The notes under the pieces are model-generated. The model did no database searches and was not told where the DNA came from. It saw nothing but the letters and a program-made list of their open reading frames with translations. 64,000 nucleotides of DNA. Origin: Neisseria yangbaofengii. GTDB lineage: Bacteria; Pseudomonadota; Gammaproteobacteria; Burkholderiales; Neisseriaceae. The position numbers and the translations under genes are program-made. The stretch lies in NCBI RefSeq assembly GCF_014898075.1, contig NZ_CP062976.1, positions 1,798,001-1,862,000 on the forward strand, written 5' to 3'. This document shows positions 36,101 through 46,080 of this stretch, piece by piece; within the stretch, counting starts at the first letter, position 1; each line of letters starts with the position of its first letter.

Positions 36101-36130
36101 AGACGGCCTTATTCATCAGGCTGTCTGAAA
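36101..36130. terminator. imperfect DUS hairpin between hmbR and hemO
   Basis: TTTTCAGACGGCCTTATTC faces GGCTGTCTGAAAA. The stem has a mismatch, so it could cause partial termination or act as a processing site between the two genes. Confidence 0.45.
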
Positions 36131-36140
36131 ACGGCTGATT

Positions 36141-38603
36141 TTAGAATTTGTATTCCAACGATACGGCATAATTGCGGCCGGGCGCGTAGAAGCGTTCCAA
36201 TCCCGGATAACCGCCGTAAGTAACATTCGGCCGGCTGCCCACGCTGTTGATCAAACCACCTGTGATGTTCAACCCGCGCAAGCTGTCCCACGTGTGGTAT
36301 TTGCGGTTGAAAATGTTGTACGCACCGGCACGCAAGGTCAGGTTTTTGGTCGGTTTGTAGTAGCCGAACAAGTCAAACACAAAGGATTTTTTGTTTAAAT
36401 GCGGCCAAGTTTTCAGCTCGGTATCGTGAGCGTAATTACTGCACGTGCGCTCGGTCGGGCCGCTGCCCCAATACGGCCAATACGGATTATCGCGCTCGGC
36501 GTAGGCGGTACAACGTTCTTCTGCCGCAGCTAAATATTTGGCGTCTTTGGCTTTTTTCCCGGCCAGATAAGTCAGGCGCGAGAACATACCCCATTTTCCG
36601 TTCGGGTCTTCATAATCCAAGCCGACAATGGCTTTCAGCGGTTGCAGCGACAGCAAATCGGCACCGTTACTCATATTGCCTTTGTTCCAACCGAGCGAGC
36701 CGAAGAAGCGGAAACCTTCCGGCAGCGGCGCAACACGGTCGAGATTGAGCGTGCCGGTCAGTTCAAGACCGTAAATCTTGGCATTGTCCGCGTTTTGCAT
36801 CTGCTGCACAGGGCGCCAAAATTCACGGCCGTAAGATTCGTATTTTTCCCACGTTTCCTGTTCATACAGAAAATCTTTGTATTTGGTGTGGTGCAGACCG
36901 GCCGACAATTTGCCGTATGAACCGTTGCCGCCCAAAGACAGCGCTTGGCTCAAGCTGCGCTCGGCTTTCAGGTTCGGATTCGACATCCATGCGCCGCCGG
37001 CATTTTCGCGGTAATCGAAATACATCTCCGACACATTCGGAATGCGGAAACCGGTGCCGATGTTGTAGGCCAGTTTCCAGTTTTCATTCAATTGCGCATC
37101 CGCGCCTAAGGTCCACGTCCAGCCTTTGAATGTACTGTCGGCCGGTTTCGGTTTCAAACAGTTGCGGCAGGTTAAACCGCCTAAATCCTGCGGCCGGACC
37201 TTGGCATAATCGTAACGGACGCCCGCATGGCCGGAGAAGGTATCATTAAATTTCACGCGGTCTTTCAGCGAGAAATAATATTGGTGCGTTTTCACCGGAT
37301 ACATCATGGTTTCGAAAACCGGTTCGGTCCATTCTTTAGGGCCGCTCCAATTCGGCGATACATAAAAAGTGTCTTCATGCAGAATGTCGAACTTTTTATT
37401 CATCACCGACGCGTTAAACGAAAAAGTATTGTCGGTACCGGCAACCGGCAACGGTTGGCTGTCGGCGCGCAGCGACAAACGCTTCATTTTGCTGGTAAAA
37501 GTTCGGAAATTGTTGTCGCTCGGTTCCCACGGCACCACTTGCCCCCAACTCTCAGTATGCGCGCGCGTGCCTTCGTAATTGAGCGATTCCGTAACGGCTT
37601 TTTGGTAATCGACGTCGACTTTCACCCGCGAGAGCCAATCGGAATCGGGCGTATATTCGTAAAAAGCATTGGCGGTGCGGCGTTTGAATTGGTCATCTGC
37701 TTCACGCCATTGCGTATTAAAAGACGTGGCCGAATCTTCAATCACATGATTGCTGCCCTGCTGGCCGTTGAGCGATACGCCGATACGGTTGTTTTCATTG
37801 AATTTCCAAGAGAATTTTCCTAAAAAACTATGGTTTTGGTGTTTGGAGGAATCGGGAATCTGACGGCTGCTGCCGCTGATGCGCATGCCTAAGCTGTCTT
37901 CCGGAATGGTAAAGCCGCCCGCGCTTTTCATTTCATGGCCGAGACGGTTGGAATACAACACCACCGCTTCGGCTTGCTCGCCTTGATAGGCGGTGCCGAC
38001 GGTTTGCGTCCATTCACGGTTGCGGGTGGCATGACCGCTGCGCAGCATCAGGCCGAATTTGTTGTCATCAGTGATGATGTCGGAAGCGTTTAAAGTATGG
38101 TAATTCACACCGCCGCCCAAATTGCCGCTGCCTTGATTAAAGGAATCAGCGCCCTTTACCACTTCCACCGAACGTACTAGCTCAGGGTCAATGCTTTGGC
38201 GCGATGTATTCAGATTGCCGTAGCGTTTATATAAGGAATTCTCTTCCGAATCCGGCAAGGCCACATCATCAATACTCATGCCGACACGGTTGTCTTCCAC
38301 CCCGCGAATGGCAAAGCCTTTTTGATGGCGGCCTTGGTCGGCCACACCCACATCAGGCGAATAGCGCACCAAGTCGCGGTTATCCCGGATCATTTCACGG
38401 TCTAACACTTCACGATCAGCACGCTCAATGGTTTCCGTACGCACCACACGCGGCCCCTTCACGCGTACTTCTTTCAAATCCACAGCCTGATTGGCCTCAT
38501 CGGCAATCAATTGGGCTGCATCATCTGCCGCATAAGACGGGCAGCTAAAGGTCATACTTATGCAGGCCGCAATCGGTAATAAGGGCAATTGTTTTGTTTT
38601 CAT
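36141..38603 (-). CDS. hmbR: TonB-dependent haemoglobin receptor
   Basis: 820-residue outer-membrane receptor, with a signal peptide (about residues 1-25, ending SYA). The plug domain starts AVDLKEVRVKGPRVVRTE (TonB box region) and has RHQKGFAIRGVEDNRVGMSIDDV and PELVRSVEVVKGADSFNQGSG. The barrel ends with the typical aromatic GRNYAVSLEYKF. It closely parallels meningococcal HmbR, for example the cysteine pair LTCRNCLKPKP near residue 480 and NLTLRAGAYNIFNRKYHTWDSLRGL. The meningococcal protein is about 792 residues, so loops differ in length. I see no long poly-G tract, so phase variation by that mechanism is not evident. hemO follows downstream. Confidence 0.93.
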   Translation of the reverse strand: MKTKQLPLLPIAACISMTFSCPSYAADDAAQLIADEANQAVDLKEVRVKGPRVVRTETIERADREVLDREMIRDNRDLVRYSPDVGVADQGRHQKGFAIRGVEDNRVGMSIDDVALPDSEENSLYKRYGNLNTSRQSIDPELVRSVEVVKGADSFNQGSGNLGGGVNYHTLNASDIITDDNKFGLMLRSGHATRNREWTQTVGTAYQGEQAEAVVLYSNRLGHEMKSAGGFTIPEDSLGMRISGSSRQIPDSSKHQNHSFLGKFSWKFNENNRIGVSLNGQQGSNHVIEDSATSFNTQWREADDQFKRRTANAFYEYTPDSDWLSRVKVDVDYQKAVTESLNYEGTRAHTESWGQVVPWEPSDNNFRTFTSKMKRLSLRADSQPLPVAGTDNTFSFNASVMNKKFDILHEDTFYVSPNWSGPKEWTEPVFETMMYPVKTHQYYFSLKDRVKFNDTFSGHAGVRYDYAKVRPQDLGGLTCRNCLKPKPADSTFKGWTWTLGADAQLNENWKLAYNIGTGFRIPNVSEMYFDYRENAGGAWMSNPNLKAERSLSQALSLGGNGSYGKLSAGLHHTKYKDFLYEQETWEKYESYGREFWRPVQQMQNADNAKIYGLELTGTLNLDRVAPLPEGFRFFGSLGWNKGNMSNGADLLSLQPLKAIVGLDYEDPNGKWGMFSRLTYLAGKKAKDAKYLAAAEERCTAYAERDNPYWPYWGSGPTERTCSNYAHDTELKTWPHLNKKSFVFDLFGYYKPTKNLTLRAGAYNIFNRKYHTWDSLRGLNITGGLINSVGSRPNVTYGGYPGLERFYAPGRNYAVSLEYKF

Positions 38604-38932
38604 TTCTTATCTCTATTATCAAACGTGATACTGTTATTAGGTTTATATAAGTTAACAACCACATACTTCATTTAACAAAATGTAAATATATATCATTTTT
38701 ATTAAATATTCAATTTAATAATCAAAAACCAAAATAACTCAACTAAAACTATCGGATAATTTTCTAAAAAATATAAAAACTGATTTTTAAATCGGAAAAA
38801 CATTGGCTGCTATCATGATGAGCCAATGCCCGAATCTTCATATTCCCTACAACATTGACAAGCCGGATGTGAAAGCGTAGTTTTAAACCATTGCCACTTG
38901 AGGCCGTCTGAAACTTTTCAAAGGATCAAACC
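38604..38932. other. AT-rich divergent promoter region, hmbR/gabD
   Basis: No gene seen. It holds the regulatory DNA of both flanking genes, a Fur-like site and one AGGCCGTCTGAA at 38901 just ahead of the dehydrogenase. Confidence 0.6.
38679..38700 (-). promoter_or_regulatory. weak Fur-like site ahead of hmbR
   Basis: AATGTAAATATATATCATTT resembles a degraded Fur box and sits about 80 bases upstream of the hmbR start in an AT-rich promoter region. The match is poor. Confidence 0.25.
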
Positions 38933-40381
38933 ATGCAACTCAACGACCCGCACTTATTGAAAAATCTGTGTTACATCAACGGCCAATGGCTGGCAGCCAC
39001 GGGCGGCCAAACCATCCGGGTTACCAATCCGGCCAATGGCGAAACCGTCGGCGAAGTGCCGGACATGGGCGAACAAGAAGCACGCGATGCAGTGGATGCC
39101 GCCTATGCCGCGCTGCCCGAGTGGTCGGCGCAAACCGCGCAAGAGCGCAGCCGCATTTTGCGCCGCTGGTTTGATTTGATGATGGAACACCAAGACGATT
39201 TGGCCATGATTCTGACCATGGAACAAGGCAAGCCTTTGGCCGAAGCGAAAGGCGAAATCGCTTACGGCGCGTCGTATATCGAGTGGTTTGCCGAAGAAGC
39301 CAAACGCATTTACGGCGACACTATTCCGGCAGTATCTGCCGACCAACGCGTACAGGTCATCCGCCAACCTGTCGGCGTGTGCGCCGCAATTACGCCGTGG
39401 AATTTTCCCAACGCCATGATTACGCGCAAAGTCGCGCCTGCGCTGGCTGCCGGTTGCACATGTGTCATCCGCCCGGCTTCCAAAACACCGCTTTCCGCGC
39501 TCGCAATTATCGAATTGGCCGGACGCGCAGGCATTCCGAAAGGCGTGTTGAACATTGTTACCGGCTCGTCGCGCGGCATCGGCGGCGTGTTGACGCAAGA
39601 CACGCGCGTGCGCAAATTCAGCTTTACCGGCTCGACCGAAACCGGCCGCAAACTGATGGCACAATGCGCCGACAGCGTGAAAAAAATCTCGTTGGAATTG
39701 GGCGGCAATGCACCGTTTATCGTGCTGGACGATGCCGACATTGATGAAGCGGTCAAAGGCGCGGTGGCGAGCAAATTCCGCAATGCCGGACAAACCTGCG
39801 TCTGCGCCAACCGCTTTTATGTGCAAGACAGCGTGTATGACGAATTTGTCGAAAAATTCACCGCTGCCGTGAAGAAACTCAAAGTCGGCAGCGGCTGGGA
39901 AGACGGCATCGACATCGGTCCGTTAATTGACGAAGAAGCAGTGAAAAAGGTCAAAGAATTCATCGATGATGCGCAGAAAAAAGGCGGAAAATTATTGTGC
40001 GGCGGCAATTCGGACGGCCTGTTTATGCAGCCTGCCGTATTACGCGATGCCACGCAGGACATGAAGTTTGCCAAAGAAGAAATCTTCGGCCCTCTTGCAC
40101 CGGTGTTCCGTTTCAACCGCGATGAAGAAGCGGTAAAATTCGCCAACGATACCGAATTCGGCTTGGCCGCCTATCTCTACAGCCGCGACATCGGCCGCAT
40201 CATCCGCACCCAAGAAGCCTTGGAATACGGCATGGTGGCGGTGAATACCGGCGGCTTATCCAACGCAGCCGCGCCATTTGGCGGCATCAAGCAATCGGGC
40301 GTCGGCCGTGAAGGCTCGAAATACGGTATGGACGATTATTTGGAAATGAAATACATCGTTACCGCGGGCGTGAGCCGCTGA
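38933..40381 (+). CDS. gabD: succinate-semialdehyde dehydrogenase (NADP-type)
   Basis: 482 residues, aldehyde dehydrogenase superfamily; oxidises succinate semialdehyde to succinate. The catalytic pair is visible: the general-base Glu in [19 protein letters not shown] near residue 253 and the nucleophile Cys in [16 protein letters not shown] near residue 287. NAD(P)-binding features are [22 protein letters not shown] near residue 145 and [12 protein letters not shown] near residue 230. AAGGA lies 7 bases before the ATG. No GABA aminotransferase is in the window, so the pathway source of substrate is not shown. Confidence 0.9.
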   Translation: MQLNDPHLLKNLCYINGQWLAATGGQTIRVTNPANGETVGEVPDMGEQEARDAVDAAYAALPEWSAQTAQERSRILRRWFDLMMEHQDDLAMILTMEQGKPLAEAKGEIAYGASYIEWFAEEAKRIYGDTIPAVSADQRVQVIRQPVGVCAAITPWNFPNAMITRKVAPALAAGCTCVIRPASKTPLSALAIIELAGRAGIPKGVLNIVTGSSRGIGGVLTQDTRVRKFSFTGSTETGRKLMAQCADSVKKISLELGGNAPFIVLDDADIDEAVKGAVASKFRNAGQTCVCANRFYVQDSVYDEFVEKFTAAVKKLKVGSGWEDGIDIGPLIDEEAVKKVKEFIDDAQKKGGKLLCGGNSDGLFMQPAVLRDATQDMKFAKEEIFGPLAPVFRFNRDEEAVKFANDTEFGLAAYLYSRDIGRIIRTQEALEYGMVAVNTGGLSNAAAPFGGIKQSGVGREGSKYGMDDYLEMKYIVTAGVSR

Positions 40382-40401
40382 ATATGAACAATTTATTTTT
40401 A

Positions 40402-40434
40402 AGGCCGTCTGAAAACACTGTTTTCAGACGGCCT
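40402..40434. terminator. inverted DUS pair terminator of gabD
   Basis: AGGCCGTCTGAAAAC and TTTTCAGACGGCCT, 20 bases past the gabD stop. Confidence 0.75.
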
Positions 40435-40544
40435 TGGCTTATCCAAACATTGAATCTTTAAGCATTTTTTTGTACAATTGCGCATCTTTTTTGTTATTCA
40501 ACAGGCCGTCTGAACCACGGCCTGAAATTTTTAGAAAAACCATT

Positions 40545-42143
40545 ATGTCGAATATCCCCGAACAAGTGCGCCGCCGTCGCACGTTTGCCATCATTTCCCA
40601 CCCCGATGCGGGTAAAACCACGCTCACCGAAAAGCTGCTGCTGTTTTCGGGTGCGATTCAGAGTGCGGGTACGGTCAAAGGCAAAAAAACCGGCAAATTC
40701 GCCACCTCCGACTGGATGGAAATCGAGAAACAGCGGGGCATTTCCGTGGCCTCGTCCGTCATGCAGTTCGACTACCACGACCACACCGTCAATCTGTTGG
40801 ACACCCCCGGCCACCAAGACTTTTCCGAAGACACCTACCGCGTTTTGACCGCCGTGGACAGCGCCCTGATGGTGATTGACGCCGCCAAAGGCGTAGAAGC
40901 GCAAACCATCAAACTCTTAAACGTCTGCCGCCTGCGCAACACGCCGATTGTTACCTTTATGAACAAATACGACCGTGAAGTGCGTGATTCGCTGGAACTT
41001 TTGGACGAAGTGGAAAATATTTTGAAAATCCGCTGCGCACCCGTAACCTGGCCGATTGGCATGGGCAAAAACTTCAAGGGCGTGTACCACATTCTGAACG
41101 ACGAAATCTATCTTTTTGAATCGGGCGGCGAACGTCTGCCGCACGAGTTCGACATCATCAAAGGCATAGACAATCCCGAACTGGAACAGCGTTTCCCTTT
41201 GGAAATCCAACAGTTGCGTGATGAAATCGAATTGGTTCAGGCCGCTTCCAACGAATTTGATTTAGACGAATTTTTAGCAGGCGAACTCACGCCGGTATTT
41301 TTCGGCTCGGCCATCAACAATTTCGGCATTCAGGAAATCCTCAACTCCCTGATCGACTGGGCACCTGCGCCCAAAGGTCGGGACGCTACCGTACGCACGG
41401 TTGAGCCGACCGAAGAAAAATTCTCCGGCTTCGTGTTCAAAATCCAAGCCAATATGGATCCGAAACACCGCGACCGCATCGCCTTTCTGCGGGTTTGCTC
41501 CGGCAAATTCGAGCGGGGCATGAAAATGAAACACCTGCGGATTAACCGGGACATCGCCGCTTCCAGCGTGGTAACGTTTATGTCGCACGATCGGGAACTG
41601 GTCGAAGAAGCCTACGCCGGCGACATCATCGGCATTCCGAATCACGGCAATATCCAAATCGGCGACAGCTTTTCCGAAGGCGAACAGCTGGCGTTTACCG
41701 GCATTCCGTTTTTCGCACCGGAACTCTTCCGCAGCGTACGTATTAAAAACCCGCTAAAAATCAAACAGCTGCAAAAAGGTTTGCAGCAACTCGGCGAAGA
41801 AGGCGCCGTGCAGGTATTCAAACCGCATAGCGGTGCCGATTTGATTTTAGGCGCAGTCGGCGTATTGCAGTTTGAAGTCGTTACCGCACGGCTGGCGGCG
41901 GAATACGGCGTAGAAGCCGTGTTCGACAACGCCTCGATTTGGTCGGCACGCTGGGTTTCTTGCGACGACAAGAAAAAACTGGCGGAATTTGAAAAAGCCA
42001 ATGCCGGCAACCTCGCCATCGATGCCGGCGGCAACCTCGCCTACCTCGCCCCCAACCGTGTCAATTTAGGGCTGACCCAAGAACGCTGGCCGGACATCGT
42101 GTTCCACGAAACCCGAGAACACGCGGTGAATTTGAACGCTTGA
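40545..42143 (+). CDS. prfC: peptide chain release factor 3
   Basis: 532 residues, translational GTPase that recycles RF1/RF2. G-domain motifs are [16 protein letters not shown] near residue 18, [14 protein letters not shown] near residue 88 and MNKYDRE near residue 141. The start at 40545 ([16 protein letters not shown]) is preferred over the longer frame from 40434 because the upstream part covers the gabD terminator DUS and has no coding character. An uptake core lies in the leader at 40504. Confidence 0.94.
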   Translation: MSNIPEQVRRRRTFAIISHPDAGKTTLTEKLLLFSGAIQSAGTVKGKKTGKFATSDWMEIEKQRGISVASSVMQFDYHDHTVNLLDTPGHQDFSEDTYRVLTAVDSALMVIDAAKGVEAQTIKLLNVCRLRNTPIVTFMNKYDREVRDSLELLDEVENILKIRCAPVTWPIGMGKNFKGVYHILNDEIYLFESGGERLPHEFDIIKGIDNPELEQRFPLEIQQLRDEIELVQAASNEFDLDEFLAGELTPVFFGSAINNFGIQEILNSLIDWAPAPKGRDATVRTVEPTEEKFSGFVFKIQANMDPKHRDRIAFLRVCSGKFERGMKMKHLRINRDIAASSVVTFMSHDRELVEEAYAGDIIGIPNHGNIQIGDSFSEGEQLAFTGIPFFAPELFRSVRIKNPLKIKQLQKGLQQLGEEGAVQVFKPHSGADLILGAVGVLQFEVVTARLAAEYGVEAVFDNASIWSARWVSCDDKKKLAEFEKANAGNLAIDAGGNLAYLAPNRVNLGLTQERWPDIVFHETREHAVNLNA

Positions 42144-42257
42144 TTAAACTGATGCCGCATATTTCAACTACTGATTGACAGATAAAAGAAGTGTATTTTT
42201 GAGATAATACACTTTTGCAAATCTAAATAACAGTAACAGATAGTTTGATTAAAAATC

Positions 42258-42297
42258 AGGCCGTCTGAAAAGTTTCACTACTTTTTTCAGACGGCCT
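42258..42297. terminator. inverted DUS pair between prfC and a lipoprotein gene
   Basis: AGGCCGTCTGAAAAGT with its complement. It can serve both convergent genes. Confidence 0.7.
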
Positions 42298-42311
42298 ATT
42301 CTTTTCATAGA

Positions 42312-42806
42312 TTATTTTTTAGTCACCGGAATACTGTAGCGTAAAGCAACGAGACAGCCCTCTCCTTTAAATCCAGTATCATCAAAGCCTAAACTTTCAA
42401 TTTGCCCTTTTAATGTTACAGTCTGGCCGACTTTCAAGCGTTGAGCCACCAAACTGCTCATACCGGCGTTAATTCGAACTGAACCAACTTGCATAACCGT
42501 ACGATAGGTATTTTCCAAAACCGTACCGGCTCTTGGGACTATGCCACTCAGCTCGTCTTTGTAAATACGCAATACCTTACCCTTTGCAATCAGCATTTTA
42601 CCGATATATTTACGTTGCGCATTAATATTATTTTCAGCATGCTCTTTACAGATTTGCGCCGGCGGAGTTTTATCTACCTCTCCTCCAAACAGGGCTGCAG
42701 TCTGATTTTTCAACGTACTCACCTCACCCATAAAATCATCATATTGAGCGCAACCCGACAACATCAGAGCCATAACTGAACAGAAAACTGCTGTTTTTCG
42801 TTTCAT
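42312..42806 (-). CDS. small lipoprotein with OB-fold-like domain
   Basis: 164 residues. The signal peptide ends in a lipobox, LMLSGC, near residue 20, so the mature protein is probably lipid-anchored. Residues about 70-160 have alternating beta segments (GKMLIAKGKVLRIY, VGSVRINAG, LKVGQTVTLKGQIESLG) like a tRNA_anti-like OB-fold. I start at the ATG at 42806 with AGGA 8 bases before it; a TTG lies one codon upstream. Function unknown. A strong promoter with T-rich spacer precedes it. Confidence 0.75.
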   Translation of the reverse strand: MKRKTAVFCSVMALMLSGCAQYDDFMGEVSTLKNQTAALFGGEVDKTPPAQICKEHAENNINAQRKYIGKMLIAKGKVLRIYKDELSGIVPRAGTVLENTYRTVMQVGSVRINAGMSSLVAQRLKVGQTVTLKGQIESLGFDDTGFKGEGCLVALRYSIPVTKK

Positions 42807-42853
42807 CAAAAATTTCCTTTTTTTAAAACACTACCATCATAAAATTGCTAGGT

Positions 42854-42882
42854 AATGTAAAAAAAATAAAAAAAATTGTCAA
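42854..42882 (-). promoter_or_regulatory. promoter of the lipoprotein gene with T-tract spacer
   Basis: On the minus strand, consensus TTGACA, a 17-base spacer made of two T runs split by one A, and TACATT. The leader is about 40 bases. The rest of 42883-43076 shows nothing supported. Confidence 0.65.
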
Positions 42883-43076
42883 TGCATATTTAATAAACAG
42901 TCTAAATTTATAACCAACGGTTAATGTTAATTATGCTGGCGTAAATTTTCTTTCAAGTCCACCCTCGGCTGATTTGTTCTGTTGTTGAACGGGTTGGTTC
43001 TGATAAATTGTCGAATTTTTTTCAAATAATAGCGAGATAGATAACGCAACATTTTTACCGGTATAAATAAATCTTC

Positions 43077-43109
43077 AGGCCGTCTGAAACATTTTGTTTC
43101 AGACGGCCT
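43077..43109. terminator. inverted DUS pair terminator of the TauE/SafE gene
   Basis: AGGCCGTCTGAAAC and TTTCAGACGGCCT followed by T, 13 bases past the stop. Confidence 0.75.
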
Positions 43110-43121
43110 TTTTATGCTCGT

Positions 43122-43883
43122 TTACACCCACAAATCCCACGCAAATTTGCCGATAATCAACACCAGCAAACACATAAAACCGTAGCGCAGAAACTTAGTG
43201 CCGCCGCGTATCGCCAACCGTGCGCCGATAATGCCGCCGCACAAATTGGCTGCCGCCAACGGAATCGCCCACGCCCACACCACATGGCCATGCGGCACGA
43301 AAAAGGTTAAGGCGGCAAAATTGGTGGTCGTATTGATAACCTTGCCCGAAGCGTTGGCAGTGAGAAAATCATAGCCGTAAAAACGCACGAAAATAAACGC
43401 CAGCAGGCTGCCCGTACCCGGCCCGAAAATGCCGTCGTAAAAACCGATTAATACGCCGAAAAACAAGCCCCACAAGGTTTCTTTGCGTGTGAGTTTGGCA
43501 GTGCGCCGGATTTGGCCTAAATCTTTCTTTAAAAAAGTATAAAGACACATCACAATCATGATGACCAGCATAACCGGCTTCATGTATTCGGTCGGAAAAA
43601 ACGCCACCGATTTGGCACCCAAATACGAGGCAATAAACGCCAACACCGCCGCCGGCAGCAGCATTTTCCACGGCACGGGAATTTTGCGCACATACTGCCA
43701 TGTCGCGGTTACCGTACCTGAAAACGATGCCACTTTGCCCACGCCCAACACAGCCGGCACCGGCGTACCCGGCAGGATATTAAACAGCCCGGGAATTTGC
43801 AGCAGACCGCCACCGCCCACCGCCGCATCCATCAATCCGGCCAAAAACCCGATAATAATCAAAAAGTAAAACGTTGTTTCCAT
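43122..43883 (-). CDS. TSUP (TauE/SafE) family permease
   Basis: 253 residues with eight hydrophobic helices. The duplicated family pattern is visible: LAGLMDAAVGGGGLLQIPGL near residues 14-33 and its counterpart LIGFYDGIFGPGTGSLLAFIF near residue 150. TSUP proteins move sulfur-containing organic anions or sulfite. Substrate cannot be inferred. Neighbours give no further clue. Confidence 0.85.
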   Translation of the reverse strand: METTFYFLIIIGFLAGLMDAAVGGGGLLQIPGLFNILPGTPVPAVLGVGKVASFSGTVTATWQYVRKIPVPWKMLLPAAVLAFIASYLGAKSVAFFPTEYMKPVMLVIMIVMCLYTFLKKDLGQIRRTAKLTRKETLWGLFFGVLIGFYDGIFGPGTGSLLAFIFVRFYGYDFLTANASGKVINTTTNFAALTFFVPHGHVVWAWAIPLAAANLCGGIIGARLAIRGGTKFLRYGFMCLLVLIIGKFAWDLWV

Positions 43884-43999
43884 CAGAAGGCAATCTAATT
43901 CAAAATTTTAAATATTTTAATGAAATCGATTTTAGCCGTCTATACAGAATGCCGTCTGAAACTTTCGGAAGGCCTCACCCACCTATTCATCATAAAGGC

Positions 44000-44143
44000 G
44001 GAACCTTTGCACAATCCTCCATCTTTGGCACATTTCTTCGTTATGCGCTGCCCGAAATCTTGCCTATCTAATTGATCTGTCTGCGCTTTATGTGCAGCCC
44101 CGGCTTCGAGCCACACTCAAACCCGGGATTTTGCAAAAGCCTC
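44000..44143. repeat. MITE-like element, GAGACCTTT family (diverged, inverted copy)
   Basis: Starts GGAACCTTTGCACAATCC and ends GGGATTTTGCAAAAGCCTC. Its first half matches the reverse complement of the 13856-13997 element (CATCTTTGGCA...TTCTTCGTTATGCGCTGC). Confidence 0.65.
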
Positions 44144-44212
44144 AAGAAATTGGATTTCCAACCAAAACTCATTTAAAATACGCGCCTTTTAATTGTTTTA
44201 TTATTGGCCAAT

Positions 44213-44779
44213 ATGACCGAACACACACAGGAACCGCATACCCCGCCGCATCACTCCTACCAACCCAAACCGCAACGCAATTTTTTGGGCAGCCTGATTT
44301 TTGCCAGCCGCTGGCTGCAATTGCCGATTTATTTAGGCTTAGTGGCGGTGCAAGCCATTTACGCCTATAAATTCCTGAAATTGCTATGGCATTTGGTGGT
44401 AAACCTCAACCAAATGGACGATAACACCATCATGCTGACGATTTTGAACTTGATCGACGTGGTGATGATTGCCAACCTATTGGTGATGGTGTTAATTGGC
44501 GGCTACGAAACCTTTGTTTCACGTCTGCGCGTTGACGACCACCCCGACCAACCCGAATGGCTCAGCCATGTGAACGCTTCGGTGCTGAAAGTGAAGCTGT
44601 CGATGTCGATTATCAGCATTTCATCGATTCATTTGCTGCAAACCTTCATCAATGCCGCCAACCTCACCGAAAAACAGATGATGTGGCAATTCATCATTCA
44701 CATGGGCTTCTTAATCTCCGCCGTCGCCATGGCGTGGACCGATAAGATTGTGTACGGTACGTCACACAAACCCCATTGA
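44213..44779 (+). CDS. UPF0114/YqhA-family membrane protein
   Basis: 188 residues, four predicted membrane helices (about residues 26-50, 65-90, 125-150 and 155-175). The family signature block [21 protein letters not shown] and the [25 protein letters not shown] segment are clear. The function of the family is not established. I start at the ATG at 44213 (MTEHTQ); a TTG three codons earlier is possible. Convergent with trkH, with an insertion sequence between. Confidence 0.85.
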   Translation: MTEHTQEPHTPPHHSYQPKPQRNFLGSLIFASRWLQLPIYLGLVAVQAIYAYKFLKLLWHLVVNLNQMDDNTIMLTILNLIDVVMIANLLVMVLIGGYETFVSRLRVDDHPDQPEWLSHVNASVLKVKLSMSIISISSIHLLQTFINAANLTEKQMMWQFIIHMGFLISAVAMAWTDKIVYGTSHKPH

Positions 44780-44862
44780 TTTTCTATATAAAAGGCCGTC
44801 TGAAACTGAACTGCACCCCAAAAGTTGGACACCCCTCCAACTTTAAAAGGTGCAGTTTTCTT

Positions 44863-45210
44863 ATGTCCAAATATAACCTACACTTCAAATACCGAGCCGT
44901 ACTCCATTATCACCAAGTGCACAGCCAACAGCGCACCGCAGAGCACTTCAACGTCTCGCGCACCCACCTGCGCCGTTGGATAGCCGCCTATCGGCAAGGC
45001 GGTATCGCCGCACTTCAACACCCGCAGGCTACGTTTATGAAGACCAAACGCAAAAACCCGTTTATCGCCGACAAACCCGACCACGAAAAAACCCGGGCGG
45101 AACTGATTGAAGAGTTACGTTACATGAGGGCGGAGAACGACTACCTAAAGCACATGAAAGCCCTCAACGAAAAGAACGCCGCCAAAGCTGCGAAACCGTT
45201 CAAACGTTGA
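44863..45210 (+). CDS. IS3-family transposase OrfA
   Basis: 115 residues. An N-terminal helix-turn-helix (YRAVLHYHQVHSQQRTAEHF then VSRTHLRRWIAAYRQGG) binds the IS ends, and the C-terminal part is a leucine-zipper-like helix (ELIEELRYMRAENDYLKHMKAL). It overlaps OrfB by 4 bases. OrfB is in the -1 frame, as in IS3 elements that make a fused OrfAB by ribosomal slippage. Confidence 0.88.
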   Translation: MSKYNLHFKYRAVLHYHQVHSQQRTAEHFNVSRTHLRRWIAAYRQGGIAALQHPQATFMKTKRKNPFIADKPDHEKTRAELIEELRYMRAENDYLKHMKALNEKNAAKAAKPFKR

Positions 45211-46007
45211 GAGCGAAGCACCCGCTGAAATATCTGCTGCACAGTGCCGGCATTCCCAAAAGCAGCTTTCATTACCATATCGGCAAAGCCGATCCCGATG
45301 CGGCGGCCAAAACCGCAGTAAGTGAAGTCTATCGCCGACACAAAGGCCGCTACGGTCATCGGCGGATTGCCGCCGTATTGTCGTGGAACAAAAAGAAAGT
45401 GCAGCGCATTATGGGTTTGTTGGGACTGAAAGCCAAAGTCCGCAGCAAAAAAGCCTACCGTCCGCAGGTAATAGGAGAGGCTTCGGATAATATTCTTAAT
45501 CGTGAATTTACTGCCGGCAAACCGGCAGACAAATGGCTGACCGATGTGACGGAGTTCAAATGCACAGACGGGAAGCTGTACTTATCGCCGATATCGGATG
45601 TGTTTAATCGGGAGATTGTGGCCTATTCTTTAAGCCGCAGAGCAAACAGTAAACTGGTGGCGCAAATGTTGGATAAAGCATTTGGCCGTCTGAAAGGCCA
45701 AACGCCGCTGCTGCATTCCGACCGGGGTGTGCTTTACCGCACCGGGGCTTATCGGGCGAAACTGGCTGAGAAAGGAATGGTGCAAAGCATGTCGCGTAAA
45801 GGAAATTGCTGGGACAATGCGCCGATGGAGCGTTTCTTCGGTACATTAAAAGAAGAGAGCTTCTATCAGGAAGGTGCGTTGTCGGTGGCAGAGCTGACAG
45901 AGGTAATAGATGATTACATACGTTACTACAATCATGAGCGGATTAGTTTAAACTTAAAAAAGCTGAGTCCTGTCGGCTACAGAACCCAGCTTGAAAAGGC
46001 TGTTTGA
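45207..46007 (+). CDS. IS3-family transposase OrfB (DDE integrase)
   Basis: 266 residues, apparently intact. An HTH_21-like segment at 10-60 is followed by the rve integrase core: Asp in KWLTDVTEFKC, Asp in LLHSDRGVLY, and Glu in NAPMERFFGTLKEE. The frame opens with a TTG at the OrfA stop; production as a -1 frameshift fusion with OrfA is more likely than independent start. It contains an uptake core GCCGTCTGAA at 45685-45694 inside the coding region. Confidence 0.9.
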   Translation: MRAKHPLKYLLHSAGIPKSSFHYHIGKADPDAAAKTAVSEVYRRHKGRYGHRRIAAVLSWNKKKVQRIMGLLGLKAKVRSKKAYRPQVIGEASDNILNREFTAGKPADKWLTDVTEFKCTDGKLYLSPISDVFNREIVAYSLSRRANSKLVAQMLDKAFGRLKGQTPLLHSDRGVLYRTGAYRAKLAEKGMVQSMSRKGNCWDNAPMERFFGTLKEESFYQEGALSVAELTEVIDDYIRYYNHERISLNLKKLSPVGYRTQLEKAV

Positions 46008-46080
46008 GAAAGATTCTTAACTTGTCCAAGTATTGGGGGGCAGTTCAATGAGTTTCAGACGGCCTATTTTATTGCGGCAC

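Larger units (their letters stand above)
44807..46047 (+). mobile_element. IS3-family insertion sequence
   Basis: About 1.24 kb. Imperfect inverted ends TGAACTGCACCCCAA... and ...TTGGGGGGCAGTTCA. It holds two overlapping frames, a helix-turn-helix protein and a DDE integrase. It sits in the loop of a DUS pair, with AGGCCGTCTGAA ending at 44804 on the left and TTCAGACGGCCT at 46054-46065 on the right. I see no clear target duplication at the ends as I placed them. Confidence 0.88.

Noticed and set aside
40434-40544. Extension of prfC to 40434
   Set aside because: It covers the gabD terminator and a DUS, and the family starts at MSNIPEQ.
44776-44862. Upstream TTG extension of the IS3 OrfA
   Set aside because: It crosses the IS end and flanking DUS; the ATG at 44863 lies at the expected distance inside the element.
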